Part shown: positions 50,693-63,500 of the stretch, piece after piece | Numbering within the stretch: position 1 is the first letter of the stretch | How the letters are laid out: every line of letters begins with the position of its first letter | Assembly: GCA_013399695.1 (NCBI GenBank) | Contig: VXAU01004938.1 | Location: 2,563,394 to 2,627,393 of the forward strand | Source of the DNA: Formicarius rufipectus | Taxonomy: Eukaryota; Chordata; Aves; Passeriformes; Formicariidae | Reading direction: 5' to 3' | DNA: 64,000 nucleotides | Position numbers and translations under genes: made by a program | Notes under the pieces: generated by a model | Databases searched by the model: none | Told to the model about the DNA's origin: nothing | The model's input: only the letters and a program-made list of their open reading frames with translations

Positions 50693-50730
50693 AATCCAGA
50701 CCTGTCAGCCTAATCCAGACCTGTCAGCCT
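50693..50730 (+). repeat. 19-bp perfect tandem duplication inside CR1
   Basis: The unit aatccagacctgtcagcct occurs twice in direct succession. It shifts the CR1 reading frame. Confidence 0.95.
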
Positions 50731-50760
50731 CACCACTGAGCCTGGGAAGATTGTGGAACA

Positions 50761-53179
50761 GTCAGGTTGTGGTGCTGTATCAATGTTGTGAAAACAAACG
50801 AAATCTGTATAGCCTAATAGGTTTTTCACTTAAGAAAAGAGTTCTGTGCAAGGAAAGCCTTATTGAATCCTAAAAAAAAAAAAAAAAAGAGAGACTGATT
50901 GTTCTCTAGTCATGCCACATCTTGAAGCAGATGGCTCTCCAGGCCTGCCATACTCAGGTTTGTGGTTTGGGAGAGGATATGCACAGAACTGTGCCTTACT
51001 GATTGAGCCTAAGGGAGTAAAAATATAGTTCTGGGATGGTGAGTCCTTGCTAGTTTTTCCACTGTGATTGAAATGACTGACACTGTAGTATACAAAAATA
51101 GCTCTTTGGTCAAGAATCAGAAATGAGTATGTACATGGCTTTTCCCTCTACAAATGGATTGTAGTTTCAGAAGGAGCAACAGGCAAAGAACCAACAGGAC
51201 TGACTTCATAAGGGCATGCACAGTAAAATTTGTCAAGTACCTTTTATGGACAAATTCAATCTGTGCACTTGGATCAGCTACAGCTCTTTTCAGCATTTGT
51301 ATGTCTATGTGGATTAGCAGCTGGCTCTCCTTCAATGTTTTTAAGCAACCCTGAACAGTATAATTGCCATGGGACCATTCTAACTCATACTCTGATCATT
51401 TACAAGGATTTACACTCTGGTACACTCGTTTATTCATTAAAAACAGATCACTCCCATAGGAGACACTGCATCACACAATACTCATGCTAGTTCTGAAACA
51501 CTTAAGGAAACACACATGTTGAAAGCGCTTATCTGGTCTAGGATATAATAATGGCAATAAATAAATTGTACATACAACCTTTTAATGATTGGAAAAGCTA
51601 TGTAAAGGTCTTCCCAGGAAAACAGTTCCTATTACTCTAATTAAAAAGGGGGATTGAAGGATAATTTATAGTCAGAAGAAAGAGAAAAAAATGCACTTGA
51701 GTTGGCTCTTCTGCACTGGTAGTAATTCCCTAATAAGCCTTTGAAAATAAGTTTAAAATCTATCCTGCCAATATGGTAAAACAATAGATAAATTTCTAGA
51801 AGCTCAATTGTCCTGACAGAGCATACAGAGGTAAAACCTTGCACTCAGGTATACACAGTCCATTGCAAGATATGTTTTGGGCAGTGGTACTACAGAAGGA
51901 AAACTGAAAGAGAAATTAGATGACAACATGGCTATTCCATGAAAGTGTTTTGTAAATGCCATGACAGGTGCCCTTTAAAAGTCATTTTAGACAGATTTTA
52001 TTTCTAGTTTATGCATTTTTAAATTCTGCTTCAGTCAAAGAAAACTAAATCTTAAAAGCTTTAAAAACGTGAGTCTTCAGTTAAAAAAGGAAACTAAAAC
52101 CACACTTCACTACAACAGCACAATAAGGAAATTTAGGCTACTTATATCTAAGTTGCAGGTTTAAATTTATGTAATGCATTATTTTATCATATTCACACAA
52201 ACAGAGAAATAATAATTTTAATTGTAACCCCTAGTAATATTTAAAGACCAAAACAGCAAAAGTTTTGTAGGAGCACTGTGACTTAATAAAAAGCTGCCTT
52301 AGTTCCTCTGCAAGACCAATCATACCATTTTCAAGGAAAATACAAACCCAAACGCTGGGCTACCTAAATTACCTAAATCTCAGAAAGCTTATTTTCAGGG
52401 AGTATTGATAATTTTTCAGAGCACTTAATTGCTCAGCCACTTTAACTAACCTGATTTCAAACACATAGAAAAAGGAAGAGGATGAGTCAACAGCCTTATC
52501 TTGTTCACAGAGCTTTGAGAGCCACCTCGATCATCAAGCAATGTAATGTAATCAAGAAACCGGAAAGAAGAGAAGTTCCTGCAAAATCTGCATGTTGGTC
52601 CTCGATGGACAATACTTGGTTTCAAAATTAAATATAACTGCTACTCAAATTGATGTTCAAGCTTACACAGCTTATAAAAGCTATTTCTAACTATTTTACA
52701 AATATGAGTAATTGCATTGCATTTTCCCTTTGGGAATTAACTAAGGAATGAATTGCTCCCAAAAACCTAATAGAAAAATAACAGCTATTTTTTTAAAATC
52801 ACACAAGTTTATACTTGACCCCATTTTAATGAATATTAATCAAATGCATGCATAATAGAGCTATTTGCTTTCTTAGTTAAAAAAACAAAAATGCACAAGA
52901 AATACCAGTATAGGGGTCTTGTTTCCAAGAAAAAAATATAGAAAATATAATATTTTAATGCACATCTAACTGCCATCGAATGCAAATGCCATGAAAATGT
53001 AACTACAAATTTCCTGTGCATTTCTATATTTTCCACTTTGAAATAAATAAAAATGTTATTTTTCTTCTACAATCTGTAAATTGTCATCTCAGAAATAAGC
53101 GTATGAAGAGAAACATAACTATGAAAGGGGAAATATTTCATGTCTGAGGATTTTCAGAGTAATAGCTCATCCTGATTTT
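50761..53179. other. RSPO2 intron stretch, nothing recognised
   Basis: AT-rich sequence with a poly(A) tract at about 50872-50888 followed by gagaga. No gene-like frame. Confidence 0.45.
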
Positions 53180-53255
53180 GTCAGGATTTTTGAGCAGGAC
53201 ACTGGACTAGATGACCTACTGTGGTCCTTTCCAACCTGAAACTACTTATTATTTG
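53180..53255 (+). mobile_element. CR1 3' terminal fragment (sense)
   Basis: The order ggacactggactagatgacc, then gtcctttccaacctgaaact, is the last part of the CR1 3' region, with a decayed terminal repeat. Confidence 0.85.
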
Positions 53256-54994
53256 ATTTCCACTTTTTTATTATTATCAAACAGGGCTGAAAACGCTTTT
53301 AGTCTTTTTAGAAACTGGGACAAACTTATTGGCTGTTGATGATATGACTATAGCTCTTGCCTACATGCCTTAAAATACATAGTCTAGTTGCAGGTGCTGT
53401 CACTGAAATGAGTAGTATTATGTGTTTCATTTTCTTCAGGGTCTAGATTTCCTTTATAATAAGTTTTCAAATACTGCAGTCCCTTCTGAAAGTGATCAGC
53501 TAAAGGACAGAAAAAGCCCCATATTTTGATAATCACAGCACAACATTCTCTGTACTAAGCAGATGTTGACAATCCATACAAGCAGAATCTGCAGCTGACA
53601 GAAGCCTATGTCCTGAACAAATGTACTAACTAGCATGCCAGGCTCCAAGGGTTAAGCCACACTTAGTTCTTATTTAAAACAGTTGTTTCCTGGAAATTTT
53701 TCAAACTACATTGGACTACTATCTTGTTCCTTCTTGATCCCACTGAGTAGCTCCTTCACCAAATGTGCAGAATGGTCATCCACTAAAATACAAAAAAATA
53801 CTTTTTCATTACCACTGCTTTCCCACCTGCACTGCGGACCTAAGTGTTTTCAGTGGAGCTTACTTCTTGTAAACTGATGCTAAAGTGGGTTTTCCTTCCC
53901 TTCAAAAGCTTTGAGTCATGCTTTGTAACTGAAAATTATGGATTATATTTTCAGGCAAGCTAAGGCCAAGCCTTCTTGGCATACACACAAGGAGGCAAAC
54001 CTGCTTGGTGATAACAGTATTCTAGCAGAGGCAGTACTCAGTGGAGCTACACTTAATGCAGTTTCTACCTGTCTGATGAGCACAAAAAAATCAACTGCAA
54101 ACTTAACAGAGAGCTGCAGAAGGCAATGATAGTATAGTCTTGTAAATTCTGTGTACTATATAGTTTAAAATACTGATAAGTCTTGTAAACTCTAATTTTT
54201 AGTATTAAAATGATAAATAATATTTTAAGGTCTTCAAGATTCATAAAGTACTAACCAAAACAGTAAGATCTTGTCGTCTTTCTCAAAGCCACAATGCTTT
54301 CTGTTTGTTACCATCCCTGTTCAGATCATACATCAACTTATAAGATAATCTTTCATAAGTAGTATCATTTTCTTTTATCTCTAACTTGACACATTTATGC
54401 CATGACTTTACTAACAATGGAATGAAATCCTCAATTTACTAAAAATATCAACAAATTAGACTGGACTTTTCTTTAAGATTTGAAAAGTCATAGTAACTCT
54501 AAAATACAGTTCTATAGCTGCATCTCTGTAGTTCTCCTCCTTGGTCTTTCAATGTTTTCTTAGACTGATATAGTGCATTAACTTAAAGTACAGGTACATT
54601 GGGCTACGAATCTTTTAGATCATATCCGTGATTTTATATTTAGAAGTCTGCAGCCAAAGACAATTAAGTGAACAGGTTAAATAATAACAAATAAATTAAG
54701 AAATGAGCACTTTTAAGTAAGCATTCATCTTGATTAAGGCTAATCTCAGAAGTGCATGAGAAAACAGCATTGTATTCAAAACATTACACATAGCCTGCAT
54801 GTAATTTCAACAACATTAAAATAGGCCAAATAAAGAGATCTCAGCACTATAACAACCACAGTAAAGATTTGTTTTGTTCCCTACTAGTCATTCCAGCTTC
54901 TAATTGGAAGCAGAAGATATAAGAAATTTTGCAAACCCAAAACAGGAGGAAGAGTGTTCTTTCAACCTAAACTCACAGCATGTTCTGCCATTCA
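53256..54994. other. RSPO2 intron stretch, nothing recognised
   Basis: AT-rich sequence without recognisable repeats or exons. Confidence 0.45.
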
Positions 54995-55175
54995 GACACA
55001 GAACCATTCATGTTAGTCCCCAGTCCAAACACTTGTTCTCAGTAAGATCAAGGCCACTCACACCAGTTTGTTCAGGGTTTTGTTGAGTCAGGTCTTGGAA
55101 ACTTCCAAGGATGGTGTCTACACAGTCTGCCAGACTAATCTATCCAAATGCTTGACTGTCCTCATGGAGCAGGCA
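54995..55175 (-). mobile_element. Old CR1 fragment (antisense)
   Basis: The series gtcttggaaacttccaagga, tggtgtctacacagtctgcc and caaatgcttgactgtcctca follows the antisense CR1 3' region but is highly diverged. Confidence 0.65.
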
Positions 55176-55554
55176 ACAGTTCTTGCTGTTCCTGGACTGG
55201 GGTTGCCACTTAGGCAACATAACATGACCAACAGGAAACAAAATATATGGTCGTTATGTTTACTGAGACCCACGTAGAGAAAACCCTAGGTATGACTCTC
55301 AAAGGGCAGACAGTGTTTGTAGGTATTGTGTGTTGACACAGACAGCAAGTACAACATATAAATAAAGGTTTCAAAAGAGTCCTGGCTTACAAACTTGTTA
55401 GCATTGGGTACTACCATGTAGATGTATCAAAAAGTTCAAAAGAACATGATCAACTGCCTGAAGACAAAGCATTCACTGAGTTCTGGTGCTACATTTATTT
55501 TGACCTTTTTTATTTTTAAATTTCACCCTTATCAAGAAAAGGTTCATTGCAGCT

Positions 55555-56065
55555 AAAGAGAACCTCATGATATTCAACAAAGACAAGTGCAAAGTCCTTC
55601 ATCTGGGAAGGAAGTACTCCCTGAAAAAATACGGGCTGGATACTGACTGGCTGAGGAGCAGCTCTGTTGGGAAGGACCTGAGGGGTCCTGATGAAACTTG
55701 AGCTAAATATGAGTCAGTTTTGTGCCCTGGCAGCAGTGATCACTTCCGTCAATCTGATAATACAGCCTGACAGGAGATTAAAAGAAGTGAACATCTCCCT
55801 TTATATGACATTCATCAAACTACAACTGGAATACCATGTGGAGCTTTTGGTCCTCCACTTCTATTGAAAGAGATTGCCTCAGCATCACCACCATGGAGAG
55901 GAGCTGGAGCACTTGCCCAGCAAAGAGAGGTTGGAGGAACTGGGTTTGTTGAGTCTGGGGAACAGAAGGCTTTGGTGAGCTAGAAGGACTTAGGGGTGCT
56001 GTGGATGAGAGGCTGGACATGAGCCAGCAAGGTGCATTTGCAGAAGTAATAGAGTCTGGCATAGA
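55555..56065 (+). mobile_element. Rearranged CR1 fragments (sense)
   Basis: From 55560 the order caagtgcaaagtccttcatc, gagcagctctgttgggaagg and gaacatctccctttatatga follows the CR1 3' coding and flanking region up to about 55950. A second piece (gaggctggacatgagccagc, 56010-56029) repeats an earlier part of the CR1 sequence, so the block is composite. No 3' terminus is present. Confidence 0.8.
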
Positions 56066-58639
56066 GTAATATTCATGTATTACACACCTTGAAGTAATGC
56101 AGTCTAATGGAAGACTAAAAGAAATAGAGAGCTGCTTTTCTTCCTTGTGTAATAGTTACTATAAAAAATGAGAGCACCCTGCAGGTCCCTCAAGTGTACA
56201 AACAAAAAAGGAGCAATTACTAAGATGAACATGAGGAATGTACAAATAAGAGGTAAAATCAAAATATTTATAGTAAATGTATGGAGAAAAACCAAGGCAG
56301 TAAGATTTATCAGTCCACTGAACATTTCTACCTGCTGATTTCCCCATTGCTTAATACAATCACTTAAAAAAAAATAAATCTGGTGTTCTATCTTTTTGAG
56401 CTAAAGTGGAAAAAAACTCCTTATCAGGAAGAGACCAGCATGGGTAGGTGGCCTGAAAAATCTAAGTCTCCTTTCTCTAAATCTAACCTTTCATAGTATG
56501 AGTAATGTTACACTCAAGCCACAAGGTAACATCTATAACACCAACAGATACACAAATGTGACATTCCCATACAGTAATAACAGTTACATGAATTGCTACT
56601 GACAGTAAGAAAATATCACTAAGTAACAAATGTGAAATCAACATTACTCTTATGTCGCTGGCTTCAGTAGGAAAGAAGTGAAATCATCTTTCACTTGCCT
56701 TCCAGCTGGTATCTCTACAACTCTACACTCTGGGAAAGTGATATTCATCATCAACTAGAGTTGTACTACAGCCTTATGGCCAGATGGGTAACAACTTAAG
56801 TACTTTGTAGGAAAACAGAATTTAACTCCAATTCTACTGCAAATATGCAAAAATCTGTTTTGAAGTTTTCCTTTTGTGTGAACCATATATAGTAACAGTA
56901 AAATGTACAAAAGTAGAAAGCATGTGACAAAAGCACTTTATTTGACCCTGTTCTACCAAAAATATCCTTACTTCCTGTGCTCAGCTTAATCCATCACAAT
57001 CTACAATCATCTTAGCTGTATAATCCAATACTTATTCTCCACATTTGTGAGAGTTTCTGTTCTGAGAACATTAGGATGAAAGGATTTATTAAGAGCCTCT
57101 CAACTGACATTTACAGGGATTATGGTTCTTCAGTCTCCCAGTAGTGCTAACCTTACTTTTTTCCCTCTTATTTCCTCAGTTTAAAAGTTCAATTACAAAA
57201 TTCTTAACACTAGGAAAACACCAGATCTTTTAAATGACACAGTATCTCTTCCTTTGTAGCCAGGACCTGCTTCATTTGAGCTTCTCTGTAACCTGTGTCT
57301 CTGCCTCCAACTATGTCACAGTGATCAAATAAGCAACAAAACAGTCTGAGTGTATAATGGAGAAACCTACTAACAAAAATATGATACAATAATGGAATCT
57401 TAGACCAGCCCCATATATAACAGGAATTAAGCATACAAGGCAATAAATATCCTCACTCTTAGGAAAGCCACTGTGCTTTTGAAAAGATAAATTTGAGATG
57501 TAAATCTTTAAGTTGTGACCTGAATTGCTGGACAAGAAAATGTGAAACAACCTAAGAGAATCTGCTGCAAAAAGGTATGAACATTCGATGGTTCCAAATG
57601 CTACAGCATTCGCAAGTACTAGGGGTGTCTGCTTAGGCACACTTCTCAAACCATTTACAACAAATTGAATAATTTGTATCGTAACTAAATTATCAAGACT
57701 AAACTCACATTTCAGCTTGCCAGGAGTTTATATAGAAGCTGGGTACTGCATCCGTAAAATACCTTTCTCTACACACACCGAGTACATAAATGACTATACC
57801 ACAACATGTTGAATTGAAAATAGTCTGCAACTTTCTCAAGTGTTCCACCACAAGCTAAACTTCATGCTTTTGAACAAAAAAGAACAAAAAAATACTGACT
57901 GGGGATTTTGTAGAACTTCACGTGGGCTCTTTTTATTTCCTTTCATTTCAGCAGTAGAACATTTCCTCAGATGATCTGATCACTAAACCCACTTGAGCTT
58001 CAGAGTTTGTTAGAAGTAACTGGAACATCAGCAGGCTGCAAGCACTAGTAGGTGTAGCTACCTTGATGTGGGGGCAACTGGCTCGCAGTCAAAGACACCA
58101 TGACACAGACAACAACGCAGCCCCAACCAGCCTTCATTTTACCTTTTTCTTTCCTGTAGATGTTCATTTTCTAGGTTCCAGTCTTCAATGTCTTTGAGAA
58201 GTTTATTTAGGCTGCAGATTAACTGTGCTGTACAATGCACTCCAGTGCCACTGTGGCCATGCACTACATGTGCATGCGTGTGCATATGAGTACAGGGCAT
58301 GGGGCAGGGAGGCAGAGTGCATAATAGACTGTTAACATGGATAACAGAGAATCAACTATACACACCCTTCCAGACTGTGTCAGGTCCTAGTGACAAAAAC
58401 AAAGCTTGCACAGATTTAATCCATAAGCTAAAACTTTGCATGTAATACACACATATACTGGTAGACAGAATGTTCAAGCCGAGACAGACATCTTAAACAA
58501 ATCCAGGAGACAAAGCAAACTTATTTATGTACTTTTTCTAAGACTGTTTCAGGATTATCTAATTCACCAGGTAATGACTTTTCTCAGGATTCTTCAACCT
58601 TTTATTCCTTTTTTATTTGTCTGATCTCACAGTCAGCCC
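56066..58639. other. RSPO2 intron stretch, nothing recognised
   Basis: AT-rich sequence. A TG/CA-rich short tract lies at 58270-58290. No gene. Confidence 0.45.
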
Positions 58640-58715
58640 AGCTAGCTGCAGGACTTTGGACTAGAGATCTCCTGAAGTTCATTCAAGCCTGCATCTTTCT
58701 TTAATCCTATGATTC
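58640..58715 (+). mobile_element. CR1 3' terminal fragment (sense)
   Basis: The segment ggactttggactagagatct, then cctgaagttcattcaagcct and cctatgattc, is a decayed CR1 3' end. Confidence 0.75.
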
Positions 58716-59518
58716 CACAAGGAACAGCATCCTTATCATCTGTTGATCACCCACTTCTTTTACAAATTCTGAGACCTGTTTAAGTGTTCAGGATGCACAA
58801 CTGAAAATATTTTAAATAAAAAGACAACAAAAACTCCCTACCAGTGGCGTCTCCACTTTAGCATCTAAAAACAGCACAAATTTGAAAACTTTGAAAATCA
58901 CAATCACTACTTAAGTGTTAGAATTCCTTGATAAACAAATTTGAATATGTATTTTATTTTCTTGTGCTTATTGCAATTACCTCATGCTGTAAATCTTGGT
59001 ATCTATTACTATTCTGCCTGTATCACACCTATCACAGTTTGGCCCCAAACTACAATATTCTAAATAAATAACATGTTCCAGCTAATAGTTGTAGCTAAGA
59101 ATGCCGTCTGCAACCAGCTTCTCTTAATTTAAATACCCTTCACACCAGCCCTGGGTGTGCCACGTGTGGAAAGGTTCAGAATCCTAATCTCTTCTCCACT
59201 TTCAGTATTGTTTCCATGCTGAAGTTCAAACTGCAACCTGTTATGGTTCTTTCATGAGGCACCCCTTCAAAAAAGCCTCGGTACCACACCAGAAAAACAG
59301 AGTTTCACAGTCTCCAGAGGGGACTGGTCGCTTCCCTGGAATCTTGCTATACAAAACTATGACTGCTGTAGTACTGTGGCCTTGCTGCCTTTCTGCCTTG
59401 GCTTGAAGGACAGAGACAGAATTTCCTCTTCAGCTGGGATGAAATAGTTCTTTTTTCCAGTTGGAAATAGGATTTAATTTAAGGAAAGCTCACAAAGACT
59501 TTTGGGGACTACGCTTAC

Positions 59519-59707
59519 CTCCTGGACAATGCCTCACGGCCATTTTACACCGTCTGGATTCTGCAATGGTTGGACATGGTATTGTGTCTTTTGCTGGTTT
59601 CTTCACAATTTGTCTTGTTCTTGTTTCCAAGCCCCACTTAAATCCACATGTTTTGTTATTCCTGCTGCAAGTTCCCCACTCGCTCCACTGACCCACTTCA
59701 CAACCTT
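59519..59707 (-). CDS. RSPO2: RSPO2 exon 5, thrombospondin type 1 repeat
   Basis: This 189-nt exon has an acceptor TTTGTCAG before 59707 and a donor GAG|GTAAGC after 59519. It enters in phase 1 (completing a Glu codon) and leaves in phase 1 (first base of Gly). The 62 full codons contain six cysteines in the TSR pattern, the tryptophan motif WSEWGTC, the CGFKWG element and a run of basic residues, ending RHCPGG. The TSR of R-spondins binds heparan sulfate and syndecans and potentiates Wnt signalling. The wording is diagnostic for R-spondin 2 rather than 1, 3 or 4: GLETRTRQIVKKP and AESRRCKM are typical of RSPO2 (from memory of the family). It is separated from exon 4 by a 667-bp intron and from the last exon by a 37-kb intron. 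No frameshift or lost cysteine is visible. Confidence 0.96.
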
Positions 59708-60374
59708 CTGACAAAGCAAAAGAAAAGATGAGTAATTCTTCTGATTTTTTCTTTTTTTTTTTAACTGGAAAGCAACACTTGAAAGTTTTATTTTTAATAG
59801 GCAAAAACTAGAAACAAAATTAAAATCCTTTACAGAACCTGGAAGGATCTTTCTAACCAGCATCAATCTGAGCAAAATAAATCAGATTATAAAACTCTAT
59901 GTATAGTTGCGATGTCAGTCCCAAATGGTCAAAAACTCTCCTAAAGTAATCAGAGCAACTTAATTTTGTCTCTATCTAATAAATTAATCCTATTTGGTTG
60001 TCACCTGTATTAGGAAAGCTTGAAAGTTCACATTTCCAGGTCCTCTCCATAATGAAATAAAAGCAATACTCTTGAAAGAAAGAGTCTGTTCTGCCACAAT
60101 TCCTGAAACCCTACTAATTGTGAGTTATAAATCCTCATACAAGGGGATTCTACAGGTGAGAGAAGAGAACTTTCTGATGCACGACAGAGTGGCATTCCCA
60201 AAATGCAGTATTTTAAAGTTTGGAAACATATAGTAGTAGTAGTAAGTAAGGCACAATTTCTTAGTGAACGTTTCCTGCTAACACTGTCCATCACCTTAAA
60301 AACTGTGCCACATTTGAACACGGCCACTCAGCAAAAGAGCTACTTCAGCAGCACTGCGGTGCTGGAAGACTCAC
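59708..60374 (-). other. RSPO2: RSPO2 intron 4
   Basis: This 667-bp intron has donor GTGAGT at its 60374 end and acceptor TTTGTCAG at its 59708 end. A T/A-rich stretch near 59740-59765 precedes the acceptor. No repeat or other gene is seen in it. Confidence 0.9.
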
Positions 60375-60518
60375 CCACACATTCCATAAGCTCTTCCAAG
60401 GCTGCAAATCCAGGAGGGCACCCTCGAAAGCAGCGGCCTCTGTGCGAGTAAAAGCCGGCTTTGCATTTGGTACAGAAGTCTCTGCTAAAGCAGGAGTCGC
60501 AGTTTTCTATTCTGCATC
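60375..60518 (-). CDS. RSPO2: RSPO2 exon 4, second furin-like cysteine-rich repeat
   Basis: This 144-nt minus-strand exon starts after a TTGATTCAG acceptor (first base 60518) and ends before a GTGAGT donor (last base 60375). It enters and leaves in phase 1, so it joins exon 5 in frame to give MECVEGCEVG. It encodes 47 full codons with eight cysteines, opening CRIENCDSC. Both phenylalanines of the CFSRDFC loop are present; in R-spondins these insert into the LGR4/5/6 ectodomain and are required for receptor binding. The second repeat therefore looks functional. Compared with the mammalian protein as I remember it, FDECPDGFAPLEET reads here FRGCPPGFAALEEL, a local cluster of changes in the last hairpin. 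The first furin-like repeat, which contacts ZNRF3/RNF43, and the signal peptide are not in this window and must lie above position 64000. Confidence 0.95.
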
Positions 60519-63500
60519 CTGAATCAAAAGGATCATAAGGAACAGTGAGACAAAAAAGTTAGGGTAACACTAAAAATGAGGGAATTTATAATGCAAAAAT
60601 AGCAAAGCCAGAAGTGCTATAATGAGGAATACTGTTGTCCTGAAATCTGCTCTACAGAAGAAACTAAAGGCAACTGTAACTGTCTACCACATTTTCCCCT
60701 GAATCCTTTTAATTCTATTTTTTTTTAATCAAAACTCTAGATAAAACCCCTAGTTTACTTACATTTGAGCTAATTATATCTTTTCGGAGAAAAAAACATT
60801 CAAAGTAAATTATTTTTGTATTTAAGTAATTTTGATGAAACTGAGATTCAACAAATAATTTTGGGATTATATGCAGCTATTATATGTATTGTCTACAGTT
60901 TATCATTTATCATTGAAAGTGGAACACTTTTTTCATGAGTTGACTCTGAATAGCTGAGCAGATGCTTTCATGGGGTATATCTGATATCCTTGCCTACCAC
61001 ATGCATGCGCTACCATGTAAAAAGTCTCAATTTTTCTGGATTTAACTCCCCTCTATTTTTAGGACACTTAATCCACAAAAAAAACCAACCATTCTTCAAT
61101 GACTAAAAGACAGGAAGCTACAAACAATAGCAAAACAAACAAACAAACAAAAATCCCCAAACAACAAGCCAAACAACTGTTGTCTTTATGAAATATTGGG
61201 TTTCTCTAAAAATTTAAGAGAAATATAAGCCATGATAGATTAGACTCAGAAACATTCTATTCTGTATTAAAATATGGCAACTTGGAAATGGACTAGTTAT
61301 CAATGATCATACATATACCACACATACCTAAACAAAAATACCAGGGAAAAATGTACCAAAGATTAAAAAGCATAAGCCATTATATTTGGAACAGTAATGA
61401 TCACTTCACAATTAATTAAAAACAATCTAATCCTTCAGCTAACATAATTTATATAAACTACATTAACTGTATTTTGTCTTCAGCTTTATGAAGTTGCAGC
61501 AAGCATTTATTATTCACGCCATGCAACAATATACATATATATATATATATATATAATTTTGCTCTTTTTTTATGTCAGCCATTTATTCTTATTCTTTTAT
61601 AATGAAAAATAAGCACAAACCATAAGGACTTCTGAAATAGCTATTAGGAAATATCCCCCATCAATACCTCAAATTTAGCCAATCTTTATAAAACGTAATT
61701 TAATATTTATTCTTGAATTTCAGCAACCCAAAATAGGGCACGCCACAACACTGAAACAGTATGTGTGTGTGTGAATGTGTGTAAAATTATTCTCTGTTAG
61801 CAACTGAGGAAATATGAGGCTTTTTAGATCAGATTTCTTGTGTCATTGGACAATAAATTAGGCTGACTCAATGGAAAGTAAAAAAGTATGTTTCAAATGG
61901 TGGCACAGCTTTGCTTGGTTAAAAGGAATGTGAGCATCACTTTGAAGCCTTGCACAGCCAAAGGTAAGCTATGCTGCCGCTATTTAGACACAAATATATT
62001 AGACACAACCACACATGCTACGACCTCTGTTGGCCAGCATCTCTCAAAGGGGCTTTTAGAACTTGGGTTCTTAAAAGTAGCAGAAATGGAGCTTCTTGTC
62101 CACAGTTCAGTTTATAGGAAATTCCCAAGAATAATAACTTCTTTTTCACAAGGACTGAACTAGTCCCTAAAGAACAAGAGGTTTATGCCAACACAACGTT
62201 CCCGCAAAAATCACTTCCCCAGACTTCTGCAAGCCAAAAACAATTAGGTCAGCTCCTCTGGAGATGTTTCACAATAGTTATGTGCTAATCTGGTTTGTTA
62301 CACTCAAGGTGTATTGAAGTATTTTGTTAAATGCAATGCTTGAATCAAGCATCCTGTGTGTTTAAATACTCAGAGAAAAAAAAAAAAAAAAAGAAAGAAA
62401 AACACTTGCCTCTTGCCCACCCACATGAGACATTCTGAAAAGACATCAAGGCTTTTATAAATCATGTAATCCAATGATGAGGTGCAGAACAGAAAAATAA
62501 AAGAAAAGATAGGATCTTGCAACCCTCCCTCACATCCAAGTGATGCAATACTTTTTAAGTAATGTTTTAATTATTGCTTTCAAAGCATGTTGGGGAGTAA
62601 CATGCTAAAAGGCTTTTTGTGTGTGTGGAAGAGGGACTAAGGGAAAAACTTTCAATACAAGTTGCCTTTTGATGTGATACAGCCATGCTTAGCAGGTGAA
62701 AGTCTGCCTCACCTTACACTTGGGATACCCTCCATGAAACTATCATTAATGTAAGTACATATGTGAATACTCCATATTTAAACATTCATTGAATGAATAA
62801 ACCTTCTTTCAGTTTCTTGATCATACTCCAAAGTTCTCATCTTATTTATATTTTTTGCTTCACCGTCTATGCCACTTTTCTTTTATGTCACAATAGAGTG
62901 TCATAACTATATTTTAGAAGCATTAGTAGGTGAAGGTTGGCTGGAGTGAAGGTTGGGTGAAACTCAGGTGGAGATTTCTGCCAAGGCAGTATATTTTCAA
63001 ATTTTTTTTCCCATGAAGATAAATTACTCCAAAAATGAAATGCAGTTTAGGAGGAAGTAATGAAAGAATACTGGGAATACTGTAAGAATTCTGAAATTAA
63101 AACATTACTTCACCAGAATGATATTCATCACAATGCTTAGGGTTACCTGGTCCTAAGCATAATGATAAAATACTGCAGCTGAAGACCAACTAGGAGTGAC
63201 AAATCCTTTCTGACATACTCCATGCATTGTTTGAAATTATGAAGGTGCTCTTGCACTTAAGACTTTTTATGAATTTTAAATAACCTAAAAAGGTAAAGAA
63301 CAGAAATAATTCAAAGTCAAAAAAGCTTACTATCTGGAATCATCTATTTTCAATCACAGACTGTCACAACAGTGGTTAAGAAACACAGAAAAATGTATAG
63401 AGTATAATATTTTTGATGCCTAGCTTCATCTCCTTGCATGGCTTAAATGCTTTGGTGATTCTTTCTTTTAATAAAAGCGCTATTAGTAAATTATTTGAAT

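Larger units (their letters stand above)
49590..50760 (+). pseudogene. CR1 ORF2 relic (sense), split by an LTR
   Basis: Sequence on both sides of the LTR at 49761-50206 belongs to one CR1 reverse transcriptase region. The left part carries agaccagcatggctgactcg and ggagatgggatcaggaaggc. The right part carries gaactgaacttggcaagggg, gtcagccagaaaaggaaggt, gttttgccccagtcttcact and cctgtcagcctcaccactga. The last codes for the PVSL motif upstream of the CR1 reverse transcriptase core. The frame is broken by substitutions and indels, so it is a dead copy. It lacks a 3' end; the 3' break is at about 50760. Confidence 0.88.
22552..59518 (-). other. RSPO2: RSPO2 last intron (about 37 kb)
   Basis: The donor GTAAGC at 59518 and the CTTTTTCAG acceptor at 22552 bound this phase-1 intron. 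It contains two solo LTRs, most of the CR1 fragments in the window and the tRNA-like insertion at 24295-24722. No additional exon that would fit the R-spondin family was seen. The long repeat-poor stretch from about 41 to 49.5 kb may hold conserved regulatory sequence, but I cannot show this without an alignment. Confidence 0.85.

Noticed and set aside
59490..59804. A 104-residue continuous minus-strand frame starting upstream of exon 5
   Set aside because: The real coding part is only 59519-59707. The residues before it come from the intron-4 polypyrimidine region and those after it read through the splice donor.
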